A stretch of DNA of 64,000 nucleotides from Bartonella rochalimae ATCC BAA-1498 (GCF_000706645.1 NZ_KL407338.1:15405-79404), one strand, 5' to 3'; shown: positions 10,074-19,866, counted from the stretch's first letter. Notes: generated by a model from the letters alone, not told the origin. Numbers and translations are program-made.

Positions 10074-10982
10074 ATGAGTGAAAAGGCGTATTTTATAGGT
10101 TCTCACGCTTATTCTGCACCTGTTATGGAACAAGGGCTTTATTTGGTAGCAACCCCTATTGGCAATCTTGCAGATATAACCATTCGTGCTTTACAAGTTC
10201 TTGCAGGAGTTGATCTTTTAGCTTGTGAAGATACACGAGTAACGCGTATTTTATTGGATCATTATGGTATTCAGAGAAAACTCTTTCTTTATCATGAGCA
10301 TAATGCACAAAAAGCACGATTGAAGTTGTTAGCAGCGTTGGCAGAAAATAAAACGGTGGCACTTGTATCAGATGCTGGAACTCCTCTTATTTCTGATCCT
10401 GGATTTAGATTGGTAGAAGAAGCACGGAAAGCAGGTCATAAAATTATTCCGATTCCTGGTGCATCAGCTCTTTTAGCAGCGCTTATAACGACAGGTCTTC
10501 CTACGGACAGTTTTTTCTTTGCAGGCTTTTTGAGTACAAAAAAAACGCAACGTCAGAAGCAGTTAGAACAATTAAAGGCTGTGCCTGCAACTTTAGTTTT
10601 TTATGAATCGCCTCACCGCCTTTTAGAAGCGTTACAAGATATGGTTCTTATTTTTACAGCTGATCGTCCAGCGGCCATATGTCGTGAATTAACCAAAAAA
10701 TTTGAAACAGTGGATGTTTCTACTTTAGGAAATTTAGTTGAAAACTATCAAAAGAAAGATCGTATTCGTGGGGAAATTGTTGTACTGGTTGGAGAAGAAA
10801 CCAATTCTTTCGAAGCAATAAGCCCTCATGAAATTGATAAGATATTGCTAGACTTAGCAGGTGTTCATCCTGCAGCCAAAGCGGCTGCTTTAGCTGCAAA
10901 AAAAACAGGGTATAAAAAACAGGAACTTTTTCAGCGTTTAACTCTTTTAAAGGGAAAAAGAGATGAATCAACAAAAACGTAG
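10074..10982 (+). CDS. rsmI: 16S rRNA (cytidine(1402)-2'-O)-methyltransferase
   Basis: RsmI uses S-adenosylmethionine to 2'-O-methylate C1402 in the decoding centre of 16S rRNA. The 302-residue protein carries the tetrapyrrole-methylase fold motifs GLYLVATPIGNLADITIRAL (from about residue 21), LLACEDTR, LVSDAGTPLISDPG and PIPGASALLAAL. The first 20 residues are an extension before the conserved core, but AAGGAAGAGC just before the ATG supports this start. Its last 20 bases overlap yraN, a pairing conserved in many proteobacteria. Confidence 0.95.
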   Translation: MSEKAYFIGSHAYSAPVMEQGLYLVATPIGNLADITIRALQVLAGVDLLACEDTRVTRILLDHYGIQRKLFLYHEHNAQKARLKLLAALAENKTVALVSDAGTPLISDPGFRLVEEARKAGHKIIPIPGASALLAALITTGLPTDSFFFAGFLSTKKTQRQKQLEQLKAVPATLVFYESPHRLLEALQDMVLIFTADRPAAICRELTKKFETVDVSTLGNLVENYQKKDRIRGEIVVLVGEETNSFEAISPHEIDKILLDLAGVHPAAKAAALAAKKTGYKKQELFQRLTLLKGKRDESTKT

Positions 10983-11334
10983 ACGAGTCTCTTTTTATTG
11001 GGGTATTCGTGCAGAAAAATTGGCAGCTTGGTGGTTGCGTTTGAAAGGATTTCGTATTGTTCAAAGGCGTTTTAAAACAAAATGTGGTGAAATTGATTTA
11101 ATAGCAAGACGTGGAAATCTTGTTTTAATTGTTGAAGTTAAAGCACGTTCAACATTGGCTGAAGCAATGACTGCTGTTTGTCGAACAAGTGAAAAGCGTA
11201 TTGAGGCGACAGCTGATATTTGGCTTGCTCAACAAAAGGATCATTCCCTTTTATGTGTGCGTTTTGATTTGATTGCAATTTTGCCATGGTGTTGGCCTCA
11301 TCATGTGCCGGCATTTTTTGAGCCTTCTCAATAA
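10963..11334 (+). CDS. yraN: YraN family (UPF0102) nuclease-like protein
   Basis: A 123-residue basic protein of the UPF0102 family, which has a restriction-endonuclease-like fold. The conserved core is GEIDLIARRGNLVLIVEVKAR near residues 43-63, where the Glu, Asp and ExK residues match the metal-binding nuclease site. The true function is not established. It overlaps the end of rsmI by 20 bases, so the two are co-translated. No signal peptide or membrane segment is visible. Confidence 0.9.
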   Translation: MNQQKRRRVSFYWGIRAEKLAAWWLRLKGFRIVQRRFKTKCGEIDLIARRGNLVLIVEVKARSTLAEAMTAVCRTSEKRIEATADIWLAQQKDHSLLCVRFDLIAILPWCWPHHVPAFFEPSQ

Positions 11335-11425
11335 ATATATTTCACCATAGTTGCCAAAGCTATTCTGTCTTATATGCCTATAGACTGAGAGAGAAGAAGA
11401 GATATTTCTCAAGATGAGGACAAGT

Positions 11426-11671
11426 ATGGATGATTATGAAAAGTTTGCAACGGGATTACTCGTTGTTTTTGGAATGCTGATTATTAGTGGTTTAATAGCA
11501 GCGCATATTGTGGCTATGAATAAACCGGGCTTTTTGTTTGCATTATTGGCGGCTATTATTGGTTGGTTTTCTGCTTTTTCAATTTTATTAGATAAACCTA
11601 AAATTTATTTAGGAATGATTATTCTTGCTATTTTATCTGTTGCTGCTTCTATTGGCTATTATATTCAATGA
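11426..11671 (+). CDS. Small inner-membrane protein of unknown function
   Basis: An 81-residue protein that is almost entirely hydrophobic after the first ten residues, with three predicted membrane segments: FATGLLVVFGMLIISGLIAA, FLFALLAAIIGWFSAFSIL and LGMIILAILSVAASIGYYI. The frame opens at an ATG four codons earlier (11414), but GAGGA lies five bases before the ATG at 11426, so that start is preferred. It has no recognised family or partner. It follows yraN by about 90 bases on the same strand. Confidence 0.65.
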   Translation: MDDYEKFATGLLVVFGMLIISGLIAAHIVAMNKPGFLFALLAAIIGWFSAFSILLDKPKIYLGMIILAILSVAASIGYYIQ

Positions 11672-11938
11672 AACAGATCACGCTAAAGTGATTTTTATGT
11701 GTATGCTCGCCTATCTGTTAGGATGCATTGTATACACAGATAAGAGATTTTTAAAGATAGGAACAGAAAAAGAGTATGTTCATTTTTCATCACGCTCTAA
11801 TGTTTAGATTAAGCTATAGAGGTTTTTATAGAACAAAGTTTGTTTTCGAAGAAATGATCTATTTTTATTGGAAAGAACTTTGCGTGAATCTTGGGTAGTA
11901 ATAAGCTTTATTTATGATGACGAGGATGAGAAATAGAA

Positions 11939-12721
11939 ATGAGAATTGGTTTTCTTGGGACAGGTACAATTAGTGCTGCAATGGTGGATGGTTTAATGGC
12001 AAGCACTTTTGATGTACAGTCAATTATCGTTTCTCCGCGTAATGCACAGAGGGCAAAGCATCTTGCGCGTATGTATGAGAAGGTGACAATTGCAGAAAAT
12101 AACCAAAAATTATTGGACGTGAGTGATTGTGTTTTTCTGTGTTTGCCCAATCAAGTTGCAGAAGAGGTTTTACGTAGTCTTTCTTTTCGTTCGAATCAGC
12201 TTGTTGTGTCTGTTCTTGCGATGGCGCCAATGGCAGAAGTTGAGGAATGGATCAATCATAAAGTTTATCGTGCTGTTCCTTTGCCTTTTATTGCAGAATG
12301 CAAAAATGTAACGCCATTCTATCCGGACCATCCGTTTTTACGCACGATGTTTAATGCGTTAGGGCGCGCGCTCGTCCTTCATGAAGAAAATCAGTTTAAT
12401 CTTTTCATGACGGCAGGCTCATTGATGGGGGTTTATTTTAATTTTATAGAAACAGCGCATCAGTGGTTGGTAAACAAGGGATTAGATCCGCTTTATTCAG
12501 CAAATTTTCTTGCCATGATGTTTGGTAATCTTTCCGATGAAATGCGCAAGCAAATAGAAGACAATCATTCAACAGCTGTTAATTTTTCTTCCTTTGAAAG
12601 AGAGTTTTCAACGAAAGGAGGAACCAATGAATTTTTATCAAATTGCTTTTCTCATCATGGTGGGCAACATGCTTTAACAATGGCTCTTGAGAAAACTTTG
12701 CAAAAAATAAAAGCTTGTTGA
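11939..12721 (+). CDS. proC: Pyrroline-5-carboxylate reductase family protein
   Basis: ProC reduces pyrroline-5-carboxylate to proline with NAD(P)H. The 260-residue protein opens with the Rossmann motif MRIGFLGTGTISAAMVDGL and has CVFLCLPNQVAEEVL and VVSVLAMAPMAEVEEWI, as in ProC. The C-terminal helical dimer domain is divergent: the usual PGGTT reads STKGGTNEF here. That leaves room for a related reductase with another substrate. GAGGATGAG lies before the ATG. It precedes the flagellin gene but is unlikely to be linked to it functionally. Confidence 0.75.
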   Translation: MRIGFLGTGTISAAMVDGLMASTFDVQSIIVSPRNAQRAKHLARMYEKVTIAENNQKLLDVSDCVFLCLPNQVAEEVLRSLSFRSNQLVVSVLAMAPMAEVEEWINHKVYRAVPLPFIAECKNVTPFYPDHPFLRTMFNALGRALVLHEENQFNLFMTAGSLMGVYFNFIETAHQWLVNKGLDPLYSANFLAMMFGNLSDEMRKQIEDNHSTAVNFSSFEREFSTKGGTNEFLSNCFSHHGGQHALTMALEKTLQKIKAC

Positions 12722-12884
12722 TAAACTCAATAAAAACTTGATTAATCATTTTTTATTTGATACCAATAGCCGCAGTGATAGGTTGAATTCTATTTTATTT
12801 ATTCAATAGGCATGATGTCGCTCTGTCACTCGCTGCGTAGAACAGCATGTCCCTTTTTTATTTTTTCGTTATGGGGACGATATT

Positions 12885-14072
12885 ATGGGTACAAGTTTAC
12901 TTACAAATAAATCTGCAATGACTGCATTGCAAACTTTACGTAACATTGATGCTAACTTAGATCGCTCGAAAGATCGCGTTTCGACAGGATTGCGTATCAA
13001 CAATGCTTCTGAAAACACTGCATATTGGTCGATTTCATCAATGATGAGACATGACAGTAACACGATGAGTGCTATTGTAGATGCAATTAATCTGGGTAAA
13101 GAACAAGTTGGTATTGCTGATACAGCAATTGGTCTTACCAAAGAAGCTCTTGATGATATTCAAAAATCAATGGTTTCTGCTCGTGAAAAGGGTAGCGATG
13201 ACATTTCTAAGATTCAAGACTCTGTTATAGGAAATATGAAAAATATTTCTAATGCAGTTCAATCAGCTTCTTTTGGTGGAAAGAATATTCTCTCCAATGG
13301 AGGTCAGACTGTTGGTATGGCAGGAGGGTATCGTCGTGAAGGTACCGCTGTTTATGTTGATATGATTGATGTTGGTGGTCCAGAATTGAATTTTGGTGTT
13401 ATTGGTCCTGATGGTGCGATTGATATGACTCAAGGTGTCTTGTCAGGTATCTTTGGAACCAGTGAAGGAGATGCCATTGAGAAGGGAATTGAAACCTTCG
13501 GTACTGCGCATACTAAGTTTAAGGAATTAGAAGATGTTGCAGTGAAGGCAAAGACTGCTCTTGCTAAGGCAGAAGCTGTGCTTGCTGCCAATCCTGAGGA
13601 TGAGGCTGCTAAAAATGCTGTACAAGAGGCTAAAAAGGCTGTAGAAGACGCTGATAAGAAGGTGGGTGAGGGCAAAAAAGAATACGATAAAGCAAAAGGT
13701 GTATTCCAAAGTGTGCTTCGTGGTATGACTTTAGCTGATTTTACTGGATTGAAAGGTCTGGGTGAGTTGCACTCAGATATACAACGTATGATTTTGACGA
13801 GCGTTCAGAATACAGTGCGTGATGCAGTTAATGTAACTTTGACTGCAGGTTCTAAAATTGGAGCTGCTGTTAATTTGGTGAATATTCAGTTAAACTTTGT
13901 TAAAAAGTTGCTTGATAATATTGAAGTAGGTATTGGTGCACTTGTTGATGCTGATATGAATGCAGAATCTGCTAAATTGGCTGCTTTGCAAGTTCAGCAA
14001 CAGCTTGGTATTCAGGCTCTTTCCATAGCTAATCAAGGAAGTCAGAATATTTTAGCTTTGTTTCGTAATTAG
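12885..14072 (+). CDS. flaA: Flagellin
   Basis: This is the filament subunit exported by the flagellar type III system. The 395-residue protein has the conserved N-terminal helical domain (MGTSLLTNKSAMTALQTLR, then DRVSTGLRINNASENTAYW) and the C-terminal domain (ESAKLAALQVQQQLGIQALS, ending NILALFRN). In the TLR5-recognition stretch it has SMVSAREKGSDD, not the enterobacterial type, as known for alphaproteobacterial flagellins. The variable middle (about 205-280) is a charged, Ala/Lys/Glu-rich segment, predicted coiled coil. No other flagellar structural gene adjoins it. A strong terminator follows. Confidence 0.96.
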   Translation: MGTSLLTNKSAMTALQTLRNIDANLDRSKDRVSTGLRINNASENTAYWSISSMMRHDSNTMSAIVDAINLGKEQVGIADTAIGLTKEALDDIQKSMVSAREKGSDDISKIQDSVIGNMKNISNAVQSASFGGKNILSNGGQTVGMAGGYRREGTAVYVDMIDVGGPELNFGVIGPDGAIDMTQGVLSGIFGTSEGDAIEKGIETFGTAHTKFKELEDVAVKAKTALAKAEAVLAANPEDEAAKNAVQEAKKAVEDADKKVGEGKKEYDKAKGVFQSVLRGMTLADFTGLKGLGELHSDIQRMILTSVQNTVRDAVNVTLTAGSKIGAAVNLVNIQLNFVKKLLDNIEVGIGALVDADMNAESAKLAALQVQQQLGIQALSIANQGSQNILALFRN

Positions 14073-14108
14073 TAATTCATTGAGTAGAGTTTAGTAAATG
14101 TAGAGTAG

Positions 14109-14136
14109 AAAGGCCATGCACTGCATGGCCTTTTTT
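14109..14136 (+). terminator. Rho-independent terminator of flagellin gene
   Basis: An 11-bp perfect stem (AAAGGCCATGC / GCATGGCCTTT) with loop ACT is followed by a T run, starting 37 bases after the flagellin stop. It isolates the highly expressed gene from the convergent etfD. Confidence 0.92.
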
Positions 14137-14349
14137 ATGTCTTTTAAAGAGAGACAATAATGAAGTTGGGTTGATTACGAGCACTTATCTAAAGCTTATA
14201 TTTGAAGATATGATGTACAATGTTATTCGCTTTGTTTTAGGAATTGAGTTTATCAATCTTGCACTATTAAAAATATTAAGAATTTTTTTGAATAAAATGC
14301 ATTCTTAATTGAATTTAGAATATCCAATTTTTCTGGCAGAGATCTTTCA

Positions 14350-16011
14350 TTACATATTTTTATAAATAGGTCCTTCATTTCCCTGTGGACAGGTCCAATG
14401 GATATTTTGATTAGGATCTTTTATATCGCAAGTTTTGCAATGTATGCAGTTTGAAGCATTGATCATATAAGTTTCATGATCATCCTGTTTAATCCATTCA
14501 TAGACGGCGGCAGGACAGTAGCGTGTTGAAGGACCTCCATAGATTGCATATTCAGAGTTTTTTTGTTTTTCTATGGAAATTATTTTGAGATGGCAAGGTT
14601 GGTTCTTTTCGTGGTGTGTATTTGAAAGAGCGACACTAGAAAGACGATCAAAGGTTACAATACCATCTGGTTTAGGATAAGCAATAGGATAAAATTTTTC
14701 TTCGGGTTCAAGATATGCATAGTCTTCTTTTCCATGAGGAAGTGTTTTAAATAAAGAAAAACCGAAAAATTGTTGCCACCATAAATCAAGACCCGCTAGC
14801 ATGATACCATATTTTGTCCCGTATTTTGTCCAGAGTGGTTTAACATTCCGGACTGTATAAAGATCTTTGCCAATAGGACCTTTGCGCCAGTGATCTTCAA
14901 TTTCTGTAACTTCATCATGGGCCCGATCTTGGGTAAGAGCTGTGGCGATTTTTTCAGCTGCTAATATCCCAGATAATATAGCATTATGTGAACCTTTGAT
15001 ACGGGGTACATTGACGAAACCGGCAGAACAGCCAATCAGCGCTCCACCAGGAAAGGTGAGTTTTGGAACAGATTGCCATCCTCCTTCACTGATGGTGCGA
15101 GCACCATAAGCAAGACGTTTTGCACCTTTAAAAAGCTCATAGAGTTTAGGATGCGTTTTAAAACGTTGAAACTCTTCAAAAGGAGAGAGATAAGGATTTT
15201 TATAATCCAAATGCACAACAAAACCAACAGAAACCAAATTTTCTGCTTGGTGGTAGAGGAAGCCTCCACCACCAGTATAATTATCCAATGGCCAACCGGC
15301 AAAATGTTGAATTAAACCAAGTTTGTGCTTTTGAGGATCAATTTCCCATAATTCTTTAAGTCCGAGACCAAATTTTTGTGGTTCCCTCTCTTTGCTGAGA
15401 TTAAATTTTTGTATAAGTTTCTTAGCAAGGGAGCCACGTGCTCCTTCTGCAATGAGGGTATATTTTGCCAATAGAGCTGTACCTGGTATATAATTTGTTC
15501 CAGGAGTTCCATCTTTTTCAACACCCATATCTGATGTAAGGACACCAATAACAGCTCCATGATCATTGCAGAGAATATCGGATGCTGGAAAGCCAGGATA
15601 AATTTCAACGCCCAATTCTTCAGCTTTTTTGCTTAGCCAACGACAGACAGTTCCGAGCGAAACAATATAGCATCCATTATTTGATAAAATTGGAGGGCGG
15701 AGAATATTGGGAAATATTTGGGCATTTTTTGATGTAAGTAGAAAAAATTGATCTCTACTGATCGGTGTTGTGAAAGGGTGATTTTGTTCGTTTCTCCATT
15801 CTGGCAAAAGTGTATCGATTCCAATGGGATCAATCACTGCTCCTGACAAAATATGTGCTCCGATTTCTGTGCTTTTTTCAAGTATTATAATAGAAAGTTC
15901 AGGATTGATCTGTTTTAGACGGATAGCAGCAGAAAGTCCTGCTGGCCCTCCACCTACGATAACAATATCGCATTCTATTGTTTCACGCTGGGTATGTCTC
16001 TCTGCACTCAT
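14350..16011 (-). CDS. etfD: Electron transfer flavoprotein-ubiquinone oxidoreductase
   Basis: ETF-QO passes electrons from ETF to ubiquinone at the inner membrane. The 553-residue protein has an N-terminal FAD motif DIVIVGGGPAGLSAAIRL, a central ubiquinone/membrane-binding region, and a C-terminal 4Fe-4S domain. That domain has cysteines in NCIHCKTCDI and in HWTCPQGNEGP plus the PAAVYEW segment, so the FixC- and FixX-like parts are fused as in mitochondria and other alphaproteobacteria. It sits four bases after etfA in an etfB-etfA-etfD operon. Confidence 0.95.
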   Translation of the reverse strand: MSAERHTQRETIECDIVIVGGGPAGLSAAIRLKQINPELSIIILEKSTEIGAHILSGAVIDPIGIDTLLPEWRNEQNHPFTTPISRDQFFLLTSKNAQIFPNILRPPILSNNGCYIVSLGTVCRWLSKKAEELGVEIYPGFPASDILCNDHGAVIGVLTSDMGVEKDGTPGTNYIPGTALLAKYTLIAEGARGSLAKKLIQKFNLSKEREPQKFGLGLKELWEIDPQKHKLGLIQHFAGWPLDNYTGGGGFLYHQAENLVSVGFVVHLDYKNPYLSPFEEFQRFKTHPKLYELFKGAKRLAYGARTISEGGWQSVPKLTFPGGALIGCSAGFVNVPRIKGSHNAILSGILAAEKIATALTQDRAHDEVTEIEDHWRKGPIGKDLYTVRNVKPLWTKYGTKYGIMLAGLDLWWQQFFGFSLFKTLPHGKEDYAYLEPEEKFYPIAYPKPDGIVTFDRLSSVALSNTHHEKNQPCHLKIISIEKQKNSEYAIYGGPSTRYCPAAVYEWIKQDDHETYMINASNCIHCKTCDIKDPNQNIHWTCPQGNEGPIYKNM

Positions 16012-16014
16012 GAT

Positions 16015-16944
16015 TTACAAAGCTTTTTCCAGTTCAGGAATAATATGATGAAGATCACCTACAAGAACGTAATCAGCAATATGCATAATGGGTGCTTCCT
16101 CATCATTATTAATAGCAACAATGGTTTGCGCATCCATTATTCCCGCTAGATGTTGGATAGCACCAGAGATACCAATAGCAATATAGAGCTTAGGAGCAAC
16201 GACTTTTCCTGTTTGTCCGATTTGCCAATCATTAGGGGCATAGCCTGCATCGACGGCTGCTCGGCTTGCTCCTAAGGCAGCACCGAGCTTGGTTGCAAGC
16301 GGTAAAAGGAGTGCTTTAAACTGTTCTTCCGAACCGAGACCTCGTCCACCTGATACAATAATACGTGCTGACGTAAGATCTGGACGATCACTTTTGTTTA
16401 TTTCTTCTTTGACAAAGAAAGAAAGATTTGGATGAGGAGCTGGTATTATTGTTTTAATAGGGGCAACATTTCCTTTAGGTGTTGGCGGGAAAGAAGCTGT
16501 ACGCACTGTTATAATTTTTTGACGATCATTTGTACGTACAGTTTCAATAGCATTACCAGCATATATTGGTCGCTTGAAGGTATCAGGTGAGACAACAGCG
16601 ATAATGTCTGAAATTTGCATGAGATCAAGAAGAGCAGCGACGCGCGGCATGACATTTTTTCCAGTGGTTGTTGAAGCTGCCATGATCACGTCATAAGCAG
16701 GTGCTTGTTCAACAATTGTCGCTGCCATGGGTTCAGCTAATTGATATGCTAAATAGTCAGCTTCGGCGACAAGTACCTGTCGAACGCCAACCAATTGAGC
16801 ACATTGTTCTGCAACAGCATGAACTTTCATACCACAAACAAGAATGTCGATATCATTCCCAATGGATTGAGCAGCAGTGAGAGCTTTCGCTGTTTCTTCT
16901 GCTAAGGAATGATTATTGTGTTCAGCTAATAAAAGAATTGCCAT
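16015..16944 (-). CDS. etfA: Electron transfer flavoprotein alpha subunit
   Basis: EtfA carries the FAD of the EtfAB heterodimer, which collects electrons from acyl-CoA and other dehydrogenases. The 309-residue protein has the N-terminal alpha/beta domain starting ILLLAEHNNHSLAEET. The C-terminal FAD domain has the signature segments RIIVSGGRGLGSEEQFK, AAVDAGYAPNDWQIGQTGK and LYIAIGISGAIQHLAGI. It is 50 bases downstream of etfB and just upstream of its acceptor gene etfD. Confidence 0.96.
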   Translation of the reverse strand: MAILLLAEHNNHSLAEETAKALTAAQSIGNDIDILVCGMKVHAVAEQCAQLVGVRQVLVAEADYLAYQLAEPMAATIVEQAPAYDVIMAASTTTGKNVMPRVAALLDLMQISDIIAVVSPDTFKRPIYAGNAIETVRTNDRQKIITVRTASFPPTPKGNVAPIKTIIPAPHPNLSFFVKEEINKSDRPDLTSARIIVSGGRGLGSEEQFKALLLPLATKLGAALGASRAAVDAGYAPNDWQIGQTGKVVAPKLYIAIGISGAIQHLAGIMDAQTIVAINNDEEAPIMHIADYVLVGDLHHIIPELEKAL

Positions 16945-16994
16945 AAGTTGTTGCCTTTTATGCGTTATTACTTTTGATCATTTGTTAGCGCATT

Positions 16995-17741
16995 TTAAAT
17001 GCAATTTGTTTTTTTGAGTGCACTAATAAGTTCAGTGACATTTGCTACTTTTATACCAGCTTGACGGGGTTTGGGTTCTTCAACACTGAGCGTTGTGAGA
17101 CGCTTTTGCGTATCGACACAAAGATGAGCAATATCCTTTTGTTCAATGGGTTTCTTTTTAGCTTTTATAATATTAGGCAGGGAGGTATAGCGTGGCTCAT
17201 TAAGCCGTAAATCAACAGTCATAACCATGGGAAGAGGAAGGCAAATAGTTTGTGTGCCGTTATCTACTTCTCGGGTGATTTGAGCTTGTCCATTTTCTAT
17301 ATTTAAATATGAAGCGAAAGTTGCTTGTCCCCAACCAAGAAGGCCTGCGAGCATTTGGCCAGTTTGATTGCATTCATCATCAATGGCTTGTTTCCCTAAA
17401 AAGACCATATCTGGTTTTTCTTCAAGAATAATAACTTTTAAAGTTTTAGCAATTGCTAAGGGTTCGAGTATTTCATCAGTTTTTACGAGAATAGCGCGAT
17501 CTGCTCCCATTGCAAGTCCTGTTCGTAAGGTTTCTTGCGCTGCCTCTGGCCCAATTGAAACAAGAATAATTTCTGAAATTTTTCCAGCTTCTTTTTGTCG
17601 AATTGCCTCTTCTACAGCGATTTCATCAAAAGGGTTCATAGACATTTTAACATGGGATAAATCAACACCTGTGCTATCAGATTTAACACGTATTTTGATA
17701 TTGTGATCAATAACACGTTTGACAGCGACAATTATTTTCAT
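16995..17741 (-). CDS. etfB: Electron transfer flavoprotein beta subunit
   Basis: EtfB is the AMP-binding partner of EtfA. The 248-residue protein starts [20 protein letters not shown], as in group I (beta-oxidation type) ETF. It has the family segments [16 protein letters not shown] and [20 protein letters not shown], and the C-terminal recognition-loop part [20 protein letters not shown]. It is the first gene of the etfBAD operon; the promoter should be in the AT-rich 300 bases upstream. Confidence 0.96.
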   Translation of the reverse strand: MKIIVAVKRVIDHNIKIRVKSDSTGVDLSHVKMSMNPFDEIAVEEAIRQKEAGKISEIILVSIGPEAAQETLRTGLAMGADRAILVKTDEILEPLAIAKTLKVIILEEKPDMVFLGKQAIDDECNQTGQMLAGLLGWGQATFASYLNIENGQAQITREVDNGTQTICLPLPMVMTVDLRLNEPRYTSLPNIIKAKKKPIEQKDIAHLCVDTQKRLTTLSVEEPKPRQAGIKVANVTELISALKKTNCI

Positions 17742-18066
17742 GATGATCCTCTTTGTTTATATGCCTATGAGTTTATAGTAATAATTATGGGAAACCAAAT
17801 CATTTAAAATTGAATTTTATCATAGCTCTTTTTATTTATATAAGCTTCTCTGTATTTATTTGTATTTTTCTCTCTATTTTTAACGCATAGTTTTTGTTTC
17901 GTCTCAATATTTATTCTATTTGGTTATAAAAATAGGTTTAGCCTCCTTAATTTTATACAATTATTTTCAATTTTTTTACTATTCTTAAAACTCTATTTAC
18001 TAAAATAGGTCACATTTTTCATTAATTAATATGATTCATATTGAATGTAGGTAAGGGGTGGGATCT
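17742..18066. other. Intergenic region between divergent genes
   Basis: Very AT-rich and free of open frames of note. It must hold the etfB promoter (minus) and that of the unknown gene at 18067 (plus). I see no distinct operator or RNA gene. Confidence 0.35.
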
Positions 18067-18723
18067 GTGAGTATTAAACACGATGTTCTGAAGCCAGTTA
18101 AGCATAAACATTGTTCTCCTTCTACTGTTAATAAAATTCAGGAAATACAAGCACCTTATGGAATAAGAATGTCAGATATTTCTGCTAAGTTACGGTATGT
18201 TTATGAAAAAATGCAGATAAAAAAAGCGCATAATCGGTTGGCTAAGCAGGGCCCTGTAGATGATAGTATAGAGTCTTATTTAAATGAAATTAGTCGGGCT
18301 ATTTTGGCTGAGCATTACGCTCGAAATCAGAAAGAAGAAAAACTTTTTGAAGATTTAGAGCAAATTAAAATACTGGTTCAAACTCTTCTTTGTGAAAAAG
18401 AAAATTTACAAAAAACAATCATAAAACAATGTAAATCCTCTTCACAATCAATTAATGCAGTTGTGTACTATCTTGCACATATAGTGCGTGAAAAAAATAA
18501 GAATTCTCAATCTTATGAAACGTCCAATATTTTGAAAAAAGATAAAATGCAGCCAGGACAAAAAAATACCGATGATGTATCAGAACAAGAGGATATAAGT
18601 TCCTTATCAACGAATTCTACAGAATCATTGAAAAATTCTCTAACAGATAAAAATTCATCCGATGTTCACTTCTTAAGTGGTTTCTTTACAGGGGTTCGGC
18701 GTGCATTTTCTTTCAAAGAATAG
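18067..18723 (+). CDS. Unknown charged coiled-coil protein
   Basis: I do not recognise this gene. From the GTG at 18067, which has AAGGGG eight bases before it (the frame also opens with a GTG at 18058), it gives 218 residues. There is no signal peptide or membrane segment. Residues about 45-130 look helical and partly coiled coil (for example EEKLFEDLEQIKILVQTLL). The last third is low-complexity, rich in Ser, Asn, Asp and Lys, and ends in HFLSGFFTGVRRAFSFKE, a short amphipathic tail. The composition suggests a cytoplasmic or exported accessory protein limited to a few genera. Confidence 0.55.
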   Translation: MSIKHDVLKPVKHKHCSPSTVNKIQEIQAPYGIRMSDISAKLRYVYEKMQIKKAHNRLAKQGPVDDSIESYLNEISRAILAEHYARNQKEEKLFEDLEQIKILVQTLLCEKENLQKTIIKQCKSSSQSINAVVYYLAHIVREKNKNSQSYETSNILKKDKMQPGQKNTDDVSEQEDISSLSTNSTESLKNSLTDKNSSDVHFLSGFFTGVRRAFSFKE

Positions 18724-18945
18724 TTTTTAGAATATACTTTTACGTTATTATGTAATCTTGTCTATTATTAGTTTTAGTGTGTTGCTCTTCAGTTACATGA
18801 AGAATATAAGAGATGTGTTATGAACGCTCATGTATATCTTTGCGGCAATATGTATGATGTCAAAGTTGTCTTATAAAGATAAAGATAAAAAATATTGAAA
18901 GAAAAAATTAAAAACAAATCTTAAATTTTTGAATATTTTGAATTA

Positions 18946-19866
18946 GTGAGTATTTATTTACCAATTGCTGAATTGTCATTGAGTATGCTGATTTTAATTA
19001 GCATGGGGGCGGTCGTTGGTTTTTTTTCAGGTCTTTTTGGAATTGGTGGTGGTTTTTTAATTACGCCTTTATTGATTTTCTATAATATTCCTCCTACCAT
19101 TGCTGTTGGAACAGGAGCTAATCAGGTAATTGCGTCATCTGTAACGGGAGCAATTACGCATTTCAAAAAACGTACTCTTGACATTAAACTTGGTATTCTT
19201 TTGGTGATTGGAGGAGGAATTGGATCTTTGGTCGGTATTCAAGTTTTTTCTCTTCTCAGAAAATTAGGGCAGTTAGACTTTATGATTTCACTTCTTTATG
19301 TCTTCCTTCTTGGAAGTATTGGAAGTTTGATGATGGTTGAAAGTTTATGTGCTATGATGCGACGATGCAAAAAAGAAAAGGTCACTTCTCATTCTCCTCG
19401 TTATTATAATTGGATCGATCGATTGCCATTTAAAGTTTATTTTCAAGCGTCGATGATTTATGTAAGTATTATTCCAGTTTTAGGAATTGGTTTTGTTGTA
19501 GGGTTATTGTCTTCCATTATGGGCGTTGGTGGGGGATTCATTACAGTGCCGGCACTGATTTATCTTTTACACGTTCCGACCAGTGTGGTGGTTGGAACTT
19601 CACTTTTTCAGATGACATTTGTATCAGCTTTTACCACCGTTCTGCAAAGTGTAAGTAACCAGTCGGTTGATATTGTTTTAGCTTTTTTACTTACGATTGG
19701 AGGGGGAATCGGAGCCCAATACGGAGTAAGGACTGGACAAAAGTTAAAAGCAGAACAATTACGTCTGGCACTTGCGTTTCTTGTTATAATTGTGTGTATG
19801 CGCTTAGCTTTCCAGTTATTTATACGCCCTGATAATCTTTTTTCTCTTGTTATTCTTATGGGATGA
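18946..19866 (+). CDS. TauE/SafE-family sulfite/anion exporter
   Basis: An inner-membrane protein of 306 residues with about eight hydrophobic segments in two related halves. Each half carries the family's glycine motif (GLFGIGGGFLITPLLIF near residue 29 and SSIMGVGGGFITVPALIYLL near 188), the mark of TauE/SafE transporters for sulfite or organosulfur anions. The start is a GTG. Its stop overlaps the next ATG (ATGA), so it is coupled to the TIGR02186 protein, a pairing seen across alphaproteobacteria. Confidence 0.85.
   Translation: MSIYLPIAELSLSMLILISMGAVVGFFSGLFGIGGGFLITPLLIFYNIPPTIAVGTGANQVIASSVTGAITHFKKRTLDIKLGILLVIGGGIGSLVGIQVFSLLRKLGQLDFMISLLYVFLLGSIGSLMMVESLCAMMRRCKKEKVTSHSPRYYNWIDRLPFKVYFQASMIYVSIIPVLGIGFVVGLLSSIMGVGGGFITVPALIYLLHVPTSVVVGTSLFQMTFVSAFTTVLQSVSNQSVDIVLAFLLTIGGGIGAQYGVRTGQKLKAEQLRLALAFLVIIVCMRLAFQLFIRPDNLFSLVILMG

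Noticed and set aside
12722-12884. Sigma-28 type promoter before the flagellin gene
   Set aside because: GCCGCAGTGATA at about 12770 only partly resembles the -10 GCCGATAA, and no TAAA at the right distance is clear.
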